DNA of 64,000 bases from Streptomyces sp. NBC_01497 (lineage in GTDB: Bacteria; Actinomycetota; Actinomycetes; Streptomycetales; Streptomycetaceae), in NCBI RefSeq assembly GCF_036250695.1, contig NZ_CP109427.1, forward strand, positions 7,192,001 to 7,256,000, written 5' to 3'. Each line of letters starts with the position of its first letter. Position 1 is the stretch's first letter. The position numbers and the translations under genes were made by a program. Positions 33,425 through 42,430 of this stretch are shown in pieces. The notes under the pieces are model-generated. The model was not told the DNA's origin, did not search any database, and saw only the letters and a list, made by a program, of their open reading frames with translations.

Positions 33425-34375
33425 CTACGCGTCGGGCCCGGGGATCAGGACGATCTTGCCGCGCGTGTGGCGGAGTTCGAGCGTCGCGAAGGCGTCGCGG
33501 ACCTGTTCGAGGGGAAAGGTGGCGGCGATCGGGATCTCGATCCGCCCGGCCGCCACGAGCGCGGCCACTTCGGTGAGGACTTCCCGGGAGGACGCCTCGG
33601 CGCTGCCCGCGCTCCTCGTGCCGAACTTCGCCGCCTCCTCGAAGGAGATGATCGTCTCGATGCGCTCCGGCGGGATCCCCAGGTCGATGGCGAGCCGTAC
33701 GTACTGCGGCCCGAACAGGTCGATGAAGGCGTCGATCCCGCCGGGCGCCGCCGCGGCGAGATCCGCGGCGAGCCCCTCGCCGTACCCGACCGGTCTTACC
33801 CCGTGCGCGCTCAGCCAGGCAGCGTTGGCCGGTGAGGCGATGCCCAGGACGCGGGCGCCGCGCACGGCGAGGAGCTGGACGACGATGCTGCCGACACCTC
33901 CGGCCGCCGCCGACACGGCGACGGTCTGTCCCGCGGCCGGTCCGATCGCCTCGACGGCGGCCCACGCCGTCGACGCGGCGACGTAGAGGCTGCCCGCCAC
34001 GGCCCAGTCGAGTGCGTCCGGCTTGCGGATCAGCTGGGTCACCGGCACGACGGTGTGGGTGGCGTGGCTCGATCGGCGCCAGGAGTAGCCGAGGACCTCG
34101 TCGCCGACGGCGAAGTCGCTGACGCCGTCCCCCACGGCGACGATGACACCGGCGAGGTCGCTGCCCTGCCCGAACGGGAAGGGCGCGGGAAATCTCTCGT
34201 GCAGCGCGCCGGTGCGGATCGAGGTCTCGCCCGGGTTGATGCCCGCCGCTCTGACCTCGACGAGGACCTCGCCGGTGGCGGGACGGGGCATCGGTACGTC
34301 GGCGATCCGCAGAACGTCGCGGTCGCCGTACTGGTCGATGCGCACGACGCGCGCCCGCTGGTGGTCTTCCTTCAT
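33425..34375 (-). CDS. Zinc-independent medium-chain dehydrogenase / quinone oxidoreductase
   Basis: This 316-residue MDR-superfamily protein has the N-terminal GroES-like barrel (LVEVRAAGINPGETSIR...FPFGQGSDLAGVIVAVGDGV) and the cofactor motif AAAGGVGSIVVQLLAVRGARV. The catalytic and structural zinc ligands of true alcohol dehydrogenases are absent, which places it with NADPH:quinone reductases. It probably reduces quinones or enones. ATG at 34375 overlaps the upstream MarR stop codon (ATGA at 34372-34375), so expression is coupled to the regulator and probably induced by the same electrophile or aromatic compound. Confidence 0.87.
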   Translation of the reverse strand: MKEDHQRARVVRIDQYGDRDVLRIADVPMPRPATGEVLVEVRAAGINPGETSIRTGALHERFPAPFPFGQGSDLAGVIVAVGDGVSDFAVGDEVLGYSWRRSSHATHTVVPVTQLIRKPDALDWAVAGSLYVAASTAWAAVEAIGPAAGQTVAVSAAAGGVGSIVVQLLAVRGARVLGIASPANAAWLSAHGVRPVGYGEGLAADLAAAAPGGIDAFIDLFGPQYVRLAIDLGIPPERIETIISFEEAAKFGTRSAGSAEASSREVLTEVAALVAAGRIEIPIAATFPLEQVRDAFATLELRHTRGKIVLIPGPDA

Positions 34376-34854
34376 GACAACTCCTCTGGGGTGGCGGTGC
34401 CTTGTCCGGCGCCCGGTCCGGGGCCCGTGCCGTGGGGCACCGGGGTGCGGAGCGTGGCGAGTGCGGCGCCGAGGCGGTCCAGTTCGCTTTTCGGCAGGGG
34501 GCCCGCCAGCCGTGCCGCGAGTTCGCGGTCGAAGATCCGCCCGGCCGACTCGGCGAGGTCCCGGCCCGTCCGGGTGAGCCGGACGAGCGAGGAGCGGCGG
34601 TCCCTGGGATGGGGCTGCCGCACGCACAGGGCCCGCTTCTCCAGGCGGTCGACGGCCTGGCTCGCGCCGCCGATCGTGATCGACAGGGCGCCCGCGATGT
34701 CGTTGACGCGGCAGTCCTGCAGACGGTCGATCACGCGCAGTACCTCAAGGCCGCCCAACGACAGGTCGCTCTCGCGGCGCAGTGCGGTATCGATCCCGTT
34801 CCACAGGTCGGTTTCGAGGCGCACGAGGTGGTCGAAGATCTGTCGTAGATCCAC
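34372..34854 (-). CDS. MarR-family regulator
   Basis: This 160-residue winged-helix protein has ESDLSLGGLEVLRVIDRLQ, VNDIAGALSITIGGASQAVDRLEKR (recognition helix) and the wing RQPHPRDRRSSLVRLTRTGRD. A short Gly/Pro-rich tail precedes the stop codon, which overlaps the oxidoreductase start. A 15-3-15 palindrome lies 40 bp upstream of its ATG, the classical MarR autoregulatory layout. It senses an unknown small phenolic or electrophilic ligand and controls the two-gene operon. Confidence 0.9.
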   Translation of the reverse strand: MDLRQIFDHLVRLETDLWNGIDTALRRESDLSLGGLEVLRVIDRLQDCRVNDIAGALSITIGGASQAVDRLEKRALCVRQPHPRDRRSSLVRLTRTGRDLAESAGRIFDRELAARLAGPLPKSELDRLGAALATLRTPVPHGTGPGPGAGQGTATPEELS

Positions 34855-34893
34855 GGGCGTCCCCCTTTCCGGCCGTGATGTTTCCGGCCGTGA

Positions 34894-34926
34894 TGCTATA
34901 GCGCTGATTAGATCAGCGCTATAGCA
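34894..34926. promoter_or_regulatory. Perfect 15-3-15 palindrome, probable MarR operator
   Basis: TGCTATAGCGCTGAT (34894-34908), TAG, ATCAGCGCTATAGCA (34912-34926). It lies directly upstream of the marR-type gene and is more AT-rich than its surroundings. Length and symmetry fit a MarR dimer site. Confidence 0.75.
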
Positions 34927-35137
34927 CTGCGCCCCACGGGCAGATCCGTCGACGCGCCTGTGTACGCCGACGGATCGCCGTCGGGCGGCTGGCCCCAGTT
35001 GTCGGGTCGTCGGGCCGTCGAGGTGCCTGGCCGCCCAACTGCCGAACTGCCGAACTGCCGTGCCGTCGGCTGCAGGTCGGGGGCCACCGGCTCACCGGCC
35101 CGCCGGGCCGTCCGGCGTCGTCCCATCCGATGACCCG

Positions 35138-37333
35138 TCAGTCGTGCACGGAACCGGACGCCTCGATCGAGAAGTTCGGCACGATCCGCCGCAACCACGC
35201 GGGCATCGCCCAGTTGACGGGCCCGATCAGGTGCATGAGGGCCGGGACGAGCAGGCCGCGGATGATCAGCGCGTCGACGAGGACGGCGAACGCGAGTCCG
35301 AAACCGAACTCCTGCAGGACCCGTTGGTCGCCGATCAGGAAGGAGCCGAAGACCAGGATCATGATCCCGGCGGCGCCCGCGATGATGCGGCCGCTCTTGG
35401 CCTGGCCGAGGGTCACCGCCTCGTGGTTGCGGCGTACGCGCTGGACACGGCCCGCGGCCGCCTCGCGCCGGCGGTGCCACTCCTCCTGGATGCGGCCGAC
35501 GAGGAAGACCTCGTAGTCCATGGACAGGCCGAAGAGTACGGAGAACAGCAGTACGGGGATGAAGGCGTCGACCGGCCCGGTCCCGTTGATGTTCAGTGCC
35601 CCCTGGGCCCAGCCCCAGGTGAACACGGCGTTCAGCGCGCCGAGCGCCGCGCCCACCGAGAGCAGGTTCATCACGGCCGCGACCAGGGGGATCAGGACAC
35701 TGTGGAAGACGGCCATCAGCAGCAGGAAGGCGAGGATGACCACCACCGCGATGAACAGGGGCAGTTTGTCGCTCAGCACCCGCGAGAAATCGATGTTGGT
35801 GGGTGTGGCGCCGCCGACGTGGATCTTCAGCCCGCTCCCGGCCTCGGCGGCGGGGATGAGCCGGTCGCGCAGTGTGGAGACCAGCGAGACGGTGGCTTTC
35901 GCGCCGGGCCCGGTGTCCGGGTAGAGCACGGCGAGGGACACCTCGCGGTTGGGCGAGACGATCGCCCGGGTCACCCTCGCCACGCCCGGCGTCGCGGCCG
36001 CGGCCTTGAGGAAGGAGGCGAACGAGGCACGCTGCGCCGGCGTCGACACCTCGCTGACCAGTTGGAAGGGTCCGTTGAATCCGGGTCCGAAGCCTCGTGC
36101 CAGGGCCGTGTAGGCCTGATGCGTGGTCGAGGACGGCGGATCGGTGTTCGCGCCGGAGGAGCCGAGTCGGAGGCTGAAGGTGGGCAGGGCGATCGCCACG
36201 ACCACGGCCAGGGCGGCCACCGCGACGTAGGCGCTGCGTACCTCGACGAGGCGGGCCCAGCGGAGCCAGGGGCCGGCGGCCTCGTCGGGGCTCGGTCCCG
36301 CGGCGGCCAGCGCCGCCCTTTCCCTGCGGGAGAGGACCTTCGGCCCGAGGAAGCCGAGCACGGCCGGCAGGAAGGTCAGCGCGGTGGCCATGGTCAGGGC
36401 CACGGTCAGGGCGGAGGCCGCCGAGAGGCCGTAGAGGAAGTTGACCCCGAGCGCGAACTGGCCGAGCAGCGCGATGCACACCGTGATGCCCGCGAACAGC
36501 ACCGTCCGTCCTGAGGTGTTCACCGCCTCCTGTGCCGCGTCCGCGTAGCTCCTGCCCGCCTTCACGGCCGACCGGTGCCGGCTGGTGATGAACAGGCCGT
36601 AGTCCACACCGACACCGAGGCCGATGAGCACGGCCAGGTCCCTGGACACGCTCGGTGTGTCCAGGGCGTGGGAGAGGAGGCTGATCGTGGACGTACCGAT
36701 GACTAGGGCGATGATCGCCGTCAGCAGCGGCATCAAGGAGGCGAAGAGGGCGCCGCCGAACACGATCAGCAGGATGACCAGCGCGGCCACCACGCCCACC
36801 GCCACCGACACTCCGGGCCCCGCGCTCTCCTCGGTGGTGATCGCCCGGCCGCCCAGCGAGATCCGCACGTCCGGCCCGTCGGCGGACTTCGCCGCGTCGA
36901 TCAGGTGAAGGGCGTCGGTCTGCGTCACATCGGCGGACACCGTGGACCAGGTGACGGTCGCGAAGGCGACGGTGCCGTCCTGGCTGATCTGCGAGGCGCC
37001 GCGGACGCTGTACGGGCTGACGACGGTTTCGACGTTGTGGACCCGCGCCACCTTCCGCAGCGCGGCGGTCACGGGGTCGCGCACCGAGGACGAGCGGATG
37101 CGCGCGCCGCCGAGCGCCTCGATGACGACCTGGTCCGCCTCTCCCGACGCGGAGGGGAAGTTGTGGGTGAGCAGGTCGACCGCCGCTTGCGAATCCGTTC
37201 CCGGCAGACTGACGCTCTCGTTGTAGCGGCTGCCGTAGAGCTGGCTCAGGGCCAGTGTGACGACGGCGGCCACCAGCCAGAATGCGAGCACGCTCCGGCG
37301 GTGCTCGAAACACCAACGGGTCCATCGCAACAT
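35138..37333 (-). CDS. MMPL-family RND transporter
   Basis: This 731-residue transporter has the duplicated MMPL architecture: TM1 (RRSVLAFWLVAAVVTLALSQ), a large extracytoplasmic loop, TM2-6 with GLGVGVDYGLFITSRHR (the GxxxDY proton-relay motif), a second loop, and TM8-12 with FGLSMDYEVFLVGRIQEEW. Both repeat signatures are intact. Such proteins export lipids, siderophores or pigments in actinobacteria. The gene begins with ATG directly on TM1. It lies downstream of no obvious regulator; the MarR gene and palindrome 210 bp beyond its 3' end read the same way but are not upstream of it. Confidence 0.9.
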   Translation of the reverse strand: MLRWTRWCFEHRRSVLAFWLVAAVVTLALSQLYGSRYNESVSLPGTDSQAAVDLLTHNFPSASGEADQVVIEALGGARIRSSSVRDPVTAALRKVARVHNVETVVSPYSVRGASQISQDGTVAFATVTWSTVSADVTQTDALHLIDAAKSADGPDVRISLGGRAITTEESAGPGVSVAVGVVAALVILLIVFGGALFASLMPLLTAIIALVIGTSTISLLSHALDTPSVSRDLAVLIGLGVGVDYGLFITSRHRSAVKAGRSYADAAQEAVNTSGRTVLFAGITVCIALLGQFALGVNFLYGLSAASALTVALTMATALTFLPAVLGFLGPKVLSRRERAALAAAGPSPDEAAGPWLRWARLVEVRSAYVAVAALAVVVAIALPTFSLRLGSSGANTDPPSSTTHQAYTALARGFGPGFNGPFQLVSEVSTPAQRASFASFLKAAAATPGVARVTRAIVSPNREVSLAVLYPDTGPGAKATVSLVSTLRDRLIPAAEAGSGLKIHVGGATPTNIDFSRVLSDKLPLFIAVVVILAFLLLMAVFHSVLIPLVAAVMNLLSVGAALGALNAVFTWGWAQGALNINGTGPVDAFIPVLLFSVLFGLSMDYEVFLVGRIQEEWHRRREAAAGRVQRVRRNHEAVTLGQAKSGRIIAGAAGIMILVFGSFLIGDQRVLQEFGFGLAFAVLVDALIIRGLLVPALMHLIGPVNWAMPAWLRRIVPNFSIEASGSVHD

Positions 37334-37470
37334 CGCATTCCCTGCTGCCGGTGTCTGCGGTCAAGAGCAGTGCATCCATATCAGCAGCGGGAAGGCGGCC
37401 GGTGACGTGCCATTCCATCAAGGACGTGTCGATGTCGGCCAACCGGGTCAACGCACGGGGTGGCCACGTG

Positions 37471-37500
37471 CCCGGGAGCGGGGGTCGGGCCGCTCCCGGG
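37471..37500 (-). terminator. Terminator downstream of the MpaB-type gene
   Basis: CCCGGGAGC (37471-37479) and GCTCCCGGG (37492-37500) form a perfect 9-bp stem with a 12-nt loop, 23 bp from the stop codon. Confidence 0.65.
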
Positions 37501-37522
37501 AGTCCCTACGCGCCACGCCGTC

Positions 37523-38686
37523 TCAGGCCGTGACGGTCGGACCCGGCGGTGTCCAGCGCTTGGTGCGCGGGATCGCGGAGGAGACGCCGTAGTCCTTCCT
37601 GAGGTGTTCCGGGACGGCGTAGTGCATGACGCGTCCCCGGGTGAGGGACGACAGCTCGAACAGGGTGGTGAGGTGGCCCAGGCGGTCCAGGGCCCTGGCC
37701 CCCAGCGGCGACCGGTCCTCGATCGTCTCCATGACGTTGAGCAGCGCGGGGGCCGCCTTGACGAGGGTGTCCCACGGCGTACGGGGCACCTCCAGCCAGT
37801 CCGCGGCGGTGTCACCGACCAGGTAGCGGATGAGGGCGCCGACGACGGGATCGAGGAACGTGCCGGGGACGACCTCCTCGTACAGGTCGATGAGTTGCCG
37901 GGTGAGGTCGGCGCCCTCCGTGCTGGGGCCCATGTGGCGCGTCATGTACAGGTCGGAGAACTGGCGGGCCTCGGCCACGTCCCGCGGCACGTGGTCCTGG
38001 TCGACGCCGAGCATGGCGCCCACGACCCGCCAGGCATAGCAGTAAGATTCCGCCCCGTCGACGCTCATGTGGATGCCGAGGCGGTGCAGCGCGTCCAGGA
38101 CCTGGATCGAGAACATCATCTGCCCGCCGATCATGTCCTCCTGGCAGATCGGCGTGCCGAGGGCCGCCACGTCCCAGCGGTCCTCGCGCGTGAGGTGGTG
38201 GCGGATGGACGCGTGCAGCAGCCGCACCTTCTGCGCGGCGGGGATGAAACGGCTTCCGGCCTCGAAGGCGTTCGGCTGCATCAGCTGGACGGTGAACTGC
38301 CCGGTCTCGGCCATGCGCTTGGAGGGGTACTTCAGGGAGTGGGTCGCGGACAGCAGTCTCGCGATGTGCGGCACGACGTAGCAGGCGGGCATGGCCGCGA
38401 AGGACAGCGCGGTGGAGATGTGCACGTTGTTGTCGATGAAGAACAGCCGGGCCTTCTCCATCTCGCCCCAGTCCACCCAGCTCGGCGGGGTGCTGGTCTC
38501 GTGCAGGTACGCGCGGGCCACTTCCGGCAGCCCTTCGGGCAACTCCGCTCCCGCGGTGGAGACATAGCGCATCAGGGTGTTGAACTTCCCGACCTCCCCG
38601 CGCTCGAAGAGGGTGGCCACCGTGGCGTCGGCCAGCTCGTCGCCGACGGTGCGCAGGCTGTCGAGGGACTGATCGGTGAAGGTCAT
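37523..38686 (-). CDS. MpaB-family (DUF2236/latex-clearing-like) oxygenase
   Basis: This 387-residue all-helical protein is of the MpaB/Lcp-like superfamily, haem-containing oxygenases. Marker segments are NTLMRYVSTAGAELP, FFIDNNVHISTALSFAAMP, RLLHASIRHHLTREDRWD with the His-rich motif expected at the haem site, and PICQEDMIGGQMMFS. Family members include the fungal mycophenolate enzyme MpaB and rubber oxygenase. Here it sits beside a polyprenyl synthetase (38861-39913) on the same strand, so an isoprenoid chain is a tempting substrate. The start is ATG at 38686 with AGGAGCCG. A G-rich tract precedes it. Confidence 0.82.
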   Translation of the reverse strand: MTFTDQSLDSLRTVGDELADATVATLFERGEVGKFNTLMRYVSTAGAELPEGLPEVARAYLHETSTPPSWVDWGEMEKARLFFIDNNVHISTALSFAAMPACYVVPHIARLLSATHSLKYPSKRMAETGQFTVQLMQPNAFEAGSRFIPAAQKVRLLHASIRHHLTREDRWDVAALGTPICQEDMIGGQMMFSIQVLDALHRLGIHMSVDGAESYCYAWRVVGAMLGVDQDHVPRDVAEARQFSDLYMTRHMGPSTEGADLTRQLIDLYEEVVPGTFLDPVVGALIRYLVGDTAADWLEVPRTPWDTLVKAAPALLNVMETIEDRSPLGARALDRLGHLTTLFELSSLTRGRVMHYAVPEHLRKDYGVSSAIPRTKRWTPPGPTVTA

Positions 38687-38720
38687 GATGGACGGCTCCT
38701 TCGGGCGAGGGGACGCGTGT

Positions 38721-38750
38721 GGTGGTGGGTGGTGGGGGCGGGGGTGGGGG
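38721..38750 (+). other. G-rich tract with quadruplex-forming potential
   Basis: The plus strand has GGTGGTGGGT, then G5 C G5 T G5 within 30 bp. Four or more runs of at least three G separated by single bases match the usual G-quadruplex pattern. It lies 35 bp upstream of the MpaB-type start codon, with the Gs on the template strand for that gene. Confidence 0.6.
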
Positions 38751-38860
38751 CGGCGGAACGGGTCGCAACGGTGTCCGTCCGAAGGACGCTCCGAGCTCCG
38801 GCCCCCGGGGCTCGGGCCCGCCCGTGGCGGGCGGTCGTGCCGTGCCGCGACCGGCTCCGG

Positions 38861-39913
38861 TCAGCCCTGACGGTCGGTGGCCGCCACCGCGAGCTGTGTC
38901 AGGGCCAGGTGGGAGGTACGGGAGAGACCGGCGCCCCGCAGGGCGGCGGTGGCGAGGGTGACCCGTTCGGTGATCATGTCCTCGACGCGGGTGCGTGCGC
39001 CGGTATGGTCCACGACGGCGCGCACGCGCTCCAGTTGGGCGCTCGTCAGGCCGCTGCGGCCGAGCAGGGCCGCGAGCTCGCGCCGTTCGGCGGGGCCGGC
39101 CGCCTCGTGCGCGAGGGCGACCAGTGCGGTGGGCCGGGCGCCCGTGACATCGTCGGTGTTCGCCTTGCCCGTGGTGGCCGGCTCGCCGAAGAGGCCCATG
39201 AGGTCGTCACGCAACTGGAACGCCTCACCGAGCGGCAGGCCGTAGTCGCTGAAGACCTCCCGCAGGCCCGGATCGCCCCCGGCGAGCGCCGCGCCGATGT
39301 GCAGCGGGTGTTCGACGGTGTACTTGGCCGTCTTGTACCGGATCACCTTCAACGACCGCCGCACATCGGGTTCCCCGGCGGTGTGCAGGATCTCCAGGGC
39401 CTCTCCGGCGATCAGTTCACGGGCCAGCACACTCCACGCGCCGCGGGCCTGGGCCAGGTAGGCGGCGGGCAGGCCGCAGGTCGCGAACAACTGACCGGCC
39501 CAGGACATCAGCAGGTCGCCCGCGAGCATCGCCAGCGACCGTGCGCGGGTACTCGGGCGCGGCCGGCCGGCGAGCGTGTCGCGCAGCACGATGTGTGCGG
39601 TCGGCAGGCCGTGTCGCAGGCCGCTGTCGTCGATCAGGTCGTCGTGCACAACCGCCGCGGCGTGCACCAGCTCCATGCTCGCCGCGGCGCGTACCACCGC
39701 CTCGCTGTCCGGCTGTCCGGTCGCCCGCCAGCCCCAGTAGCAGAAGGCGGACCGCAGGCGCTTGCCGTGCGCGGTGACCGTCCTGAGTACCTCGCCCAGC
39801 GGTGCCAGGTCGCCGTCGACCCTGAGCAGCGCCTCGATCTCGGCCCCGACGAACCGCTCCAGTTCTCCGTCCACGCGGGCCTTCAGCGCCGTGTGGTCCC
39901 ACGCCTCAGGCAC
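38861..39913 (-). CDS. Polyprenyl diphosphate synthase (trans-isoprenyl)
   Basis: This 350-residue protein is of the class I trans-isoprenyl diphosphate synthase family. The first Asp-rich motif is VVHDDLIDDSG; the second is degenerate, RDDLMGLFGEP, as usual for actinobacterial members with DDxxG. RKLR-like GKRLRSAF, the KT in RYKTAKYTVEHPL and the TGKANTDD end of the product region are present. It should elongate DMAPP/FPP with IPP. The GTG at 39913 overlaps the stop of the small upstream gene by eight bases; a longer frame from 39979 lies wholly within that gene. Product chain length cannot be told. Confidence 0.87.
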   Translation of the reverse strand: MPEAWDHTALKARVDGELERFVGAEIEALLRVDGDLAPLGEVLRTVTAHGKRLRSAFCYWGWRATGQPDSEAVVRAAASMELVHAAAVVHDDLIDDSGLRHGLPTAHIVLRDTLAGRPRPSTRARSLAMLAGDLLMSWAGQLFATCGLPAAYLAQARGAWSVLARELIAGEALEILHTAGEPDVRRSLKVIRYKTAKYTVEHPLHIGAALAGGDPGLREVFSDYGLPLGEAFQLRDDLMGLFGEPATTGKANTDDVTGARPTALVALAHEAAGPAERRELAALLGRSGLTSAQLERVRAVVDHTGARTRVEDMITERVTLATAALRGAGLSRTSHLALTQLAVAATDRQG

Positions 39914-40199
39914 CGGAGCCGCCGTCGCCGCCCTGGGAGCGCGCGTGCCGGGCCAGCACTTCCATATGGGCCTCGCCACCCGCTCCCATGCGGTCCAGGG
40001 CCAGCCGGCCGCGAGCCCTCAGGTCCCGCTGTCCCTGCGAGGCGAGTTCGCCCAGGTCGGAGCGGCCCAGTAAGCCGCGAGCCGCGCCGAGCGCCGCCGC
40101 ACATGTACGCAGTGTCAGGTCGGCGAGACCGGCCGCCAGCAGCACCGCCCGGTCACCGGTGTCCTCGCCTCTTCGCGCATCCTGTGACATCGGAACCAT
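39906..40199 (-). CDS. Small Ala/Arg-rich protein coupled to the polyprenyl synthase
   Basis: This is a small protein (about 94-97 residues) of unknown function: MSQDARRGEDTGDRAVLLAA, then TLRTCAAALGAARGLLGRSDL, then ELASQGQRDLRARGRLALDR. It is predicted to be largely amphipathic helix with no signal peptide. Its stop codon overlaps the synthase start by eight bases, so synthesis is coupled. Start may be ATG at 40199 or 40190; GGGCGGGGA fits the latter. It may be a partner or membrane-associating subunit of the synthase. Confidence 0.6.
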   Translation of the reverse strand: MVPMSQDARRGEDTGDRAVLLAAGLADLTLRTCAAALGAARGLLGRSDLGELASQGQRDLRARGRLALDRMGAGGEAHMEVLARHARSQGGDGGSGA

Positions 40200-40678
40200 C
40201 CCCGCCCTCTCGCCCGCGCTCCGGCCCGCCCGGCTCACGGACGCAGCCTGCCCAGGTGGGCAGGCCGACACGGCCCAGGTCATCCCATCGGGTGACCACT
40301 CGTTCAGGAGTCCGGCCCTGGCGCCTGGGCGCGCGCGAGCGGCCACCGCAGGCGAGGTGCCCCGCGGTCCCGGGCCGGACCGCGCCGCGCGGAGCGATAC
40401 GGGCGGGGGGAAGGGCGTCCCGACCGGCCGGTTGCGCGGGGCCGGCCGGTGCGCGGGACCGGCCACCCGCCGCACGGGGGCGGTCGCCGTGCGTGGGTGC
40501 GTCGGCGCTCGCTGTCGCCCCTCGGCGAGGTGCCGTAGGCGGACGGTCCTGCCCCGCCGGCCGCGCCGCGCTTCCCGGCCCCGGAGACGGAAGCCGCTCT
40601 CGGGGCCGCCGCGCGGATGAGGGCGTTAGGGTGGGAAGGGTGATAAATACTACTTTATATAGTTACAGGGAGGGTGCG
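40200..40678. promoter_or_regulatory. Divergent promoter region with an AT-rich island
   Basis: This 480-bp gap separates the small gene (minus) from the phosphatase gene (plus). Positions 40641-40666 (TGATAAATAC...ATATAGTTAC) are almost entirely A/T, ending 13 bp before the phosphatase ATG, which is striking against 75% GC. A good promoter or Lsr2-type nucleoid protein site is likely there. The remaining sequence has no credible gene. Confidence 0.5.
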
Positions 40679-42430
40679 ATGCGTGGTGTCCCCACCTCCC
40701 GGGCGGGACCGCCCGAGTACTCCGACGATCTTGAGGCGGAGTTGCGCGCGGAACTCCCCGGCGCGATGGCACTCAGCGGCATGGGGGCGTTCCTGTGGGA
40801 CGTGCGCTCCGGACGGGTGTTCATGCATCCGGGGGCGCTGGCCGTGTTCGGTCTGACCCCCGACGAGTTCGACGGGGAGGTGTCGACGCTCGCGGGACGG
40901 GTGATCCCCAGGGAGGTCGCGGAACTTCGGAAGATGGTGGTGAGCCGGGGCTGTGCGCGCTCGGGCCTCAGCTTCCACTTCAGGGCGTGCTGCCCACCGG
41001 ACGGCGACAACCGGTGGGCGCACGCACAGGTGCAGGTGATCCGCGACGAGGCGGGTGACGCGCTGAAGGTCGTCGGAGTGATCAGGGACGCCTCCGCCGA
41101 ACTCCAGGGCGCCATCGACCAGGCGACGACGGACACGGTGCGCCGCCGGCAGAGCGACGTGGTCCACGCGACGACCGCCGCCCTCGCGAAGGCGCTGACG
41201 TTCGACGACGTGCTGACCTCGCTGACGGAGCCCGAGACGCTCCGGGGTGTCGGGGCCGCGGGCATCGCGCTGAGCACCTTCGTCGAGGACGGCGGCCGTT
41301 ACCTCGTAACGAAGGGCATGCCCGGCGCACCCTTCCGGGCATTCGAAGTCCTTGACGTGCAGGCGCCGCTGCCCATCCCCGAAGCCGTACGCACACAGCA
41401 GCCGCTCTTCGTGCGACGGCAGGACGCGCAGGAGAAGTACCCCGCCGTGTGGCCGGCCATCGAGCAGAGCGCCATCACGTCCCTCGCCGTGGTACCGCTG
41501 GTCGCCCAGGGACGCCCGACCGGCGCGCTCACCGTGGTCTACGAGGGGCGCACGAACTTCACCACCGTGGACCGGGACCTGCTGCTCGCGCTGGGAGCGG
41601 CGGTGGCCCAGTCCCTCCAGCGCGCGCGCCTGTACGACCAGGAGCACGCGGTGGCCGTGGGGCTCCAGCGGGCGATGCTGCCCGCGCGCATCCCGGGGAT
41701 CGACGGCCTGGCGACGGCAGTCCACTACCAGCCGTCCAGCAACAGCCAGGAGGTGGGCGGGGACTGGTACGACGTGGTCGCGCTGCCGAACGGGTGCACA
41801 GGCCTCGTCGTGGGGGACGTGGAGGGCCACGACATCGACGCCTCGGCGGTCATGGGACAACTGCGCACCGCCCTGCGCGCGTACGCCACCGAGGGGCATC
41901 CCCCGGCGGCCGTGATGGCACGTGCGTCGGCCTTCCTCGCGGAACTGGACACGGAGCGCCTCGCCACCTGCGTCTACGTCGCCGTCAGGCCCGACACCGG
42001 AGAGACCATGTGCGTCCGGGCCGGCCACCCGGACCCCTTCGTCCGGTACGCGGACGGGAGGGTCGTCCAGCTCGACGTCGAGGGCGGCCTGCCCCTCGGG
42101 GTCACGGGCCCCGCCGACGCGCCCTTCCCGACCACCCGCTGCTCGCTCGGGCGCGGCGACACACTCCTGTTGTGCACCGACGGGCTGCTGGAGTCGCGCG
42201 GACGCAGCATCGACAACGGTTCCCGCAAGGTGCTGGACGCGCTGCGCCGGGGACCGTCCGAACTGGGCGCGCTGGCCCAGTACATCGTCCACGCCACGGC
42301 CGACAGCCGTGCGCAGGAGGACGATGTGGCTCTGCTCCTCGCGACGCTGTCCACCACCGGGTCCGGCCTGGTGACACCGGCCGAGGCCTGCTCCGGTGCC
42401 GCACGTGAGGCCGCCACGCCGGTGGTGTGA
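40679..42430 (+). CDS. PAS-GAF-SpoIIE (PP2C-type) phosphatase
   Basis: This 583-residue signalling protein has an N-terminal PAS-like domain (GAFLWDVRSGRVFMHPGALA, then FGLTPDEFDG, about 35-150), a GAF domain (LAKALTFDDVLTSLTEPETL to ...DRDLLLALGAAVAQSLQRARLYDQ, about 160-320) and a C-terminal SpoIIE/RsbU PP2C domain (LQRAMLPARIPGIDGLATAV, EVGGDWYDVVALPNG, VVGDVEGHDIDASAVMGQLR, LLLCTDGLLESRG, EDDVALLLATL). Such proteins dephosphorylate anti-sigma-factor antagonists and so control alternative sigma factors. The ATG at 40679 follows AGGGAGGG; the 3-kb of open frame upstream is antisense to other genes. Confidence 0.92.
   Translation: MRGVPTSRAGPPEYSDDLEAELRAELPGAMALSGMGAFLWDVRSGRVFMHPGALAVFGLTPDEFDGEVSTLAGRVIPREVAELRKMVVSRGCARSGLSFHFRACCPPDGDNRWAHAQVQVIRDEAGDALKVVGVIRDASAELQGAIDQATTDTVRRRQSDVVHATTAALAKALTFDDVLTSLTEPETLRGVGAAGIALSTFVEDGGRYLVTKGMPGAPFRAFEVLDVQAPLPIPEAVRTQQPLFVRRQDAQEKYPAVWPAIEQSAITSLAVVPLVAQGRPTGALTVVYEGRTNFTTVDRDLLLALGAAVAQSLQRARLYDQEHAVAVGLQRAMLPARIPGIDGLATAVHYQPSSNSQEVGGDWYDVVALPNGCTGLVVGDVEGHDIDASAVMGQLRTALRAYATEGHPPAAVMARASAFLAELDTERLATCVYVAVRPDTGETMCVRAGHPDPFVRYADGRVVQLDVEGGLPLGVTGPADAPFPTTRCSLGRGDTLLLCTDGLLESRGRSIDNGSRKVLDALRRGPSELGALAQYIVHATADSRAQEDDVALLLATLSTTGSGLVTPAEACSGAAREAATPVV

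Noticed and set aside
37460..40678. Open frame of over 1000 codons running into the phosphatase gene
   Set aside because: It is antisense to the MpaB-type, polyprenyl synthase and small genes; high GC keeps the shadow frame open. The phosphatase has its own ribosome site and ATG at 40679.
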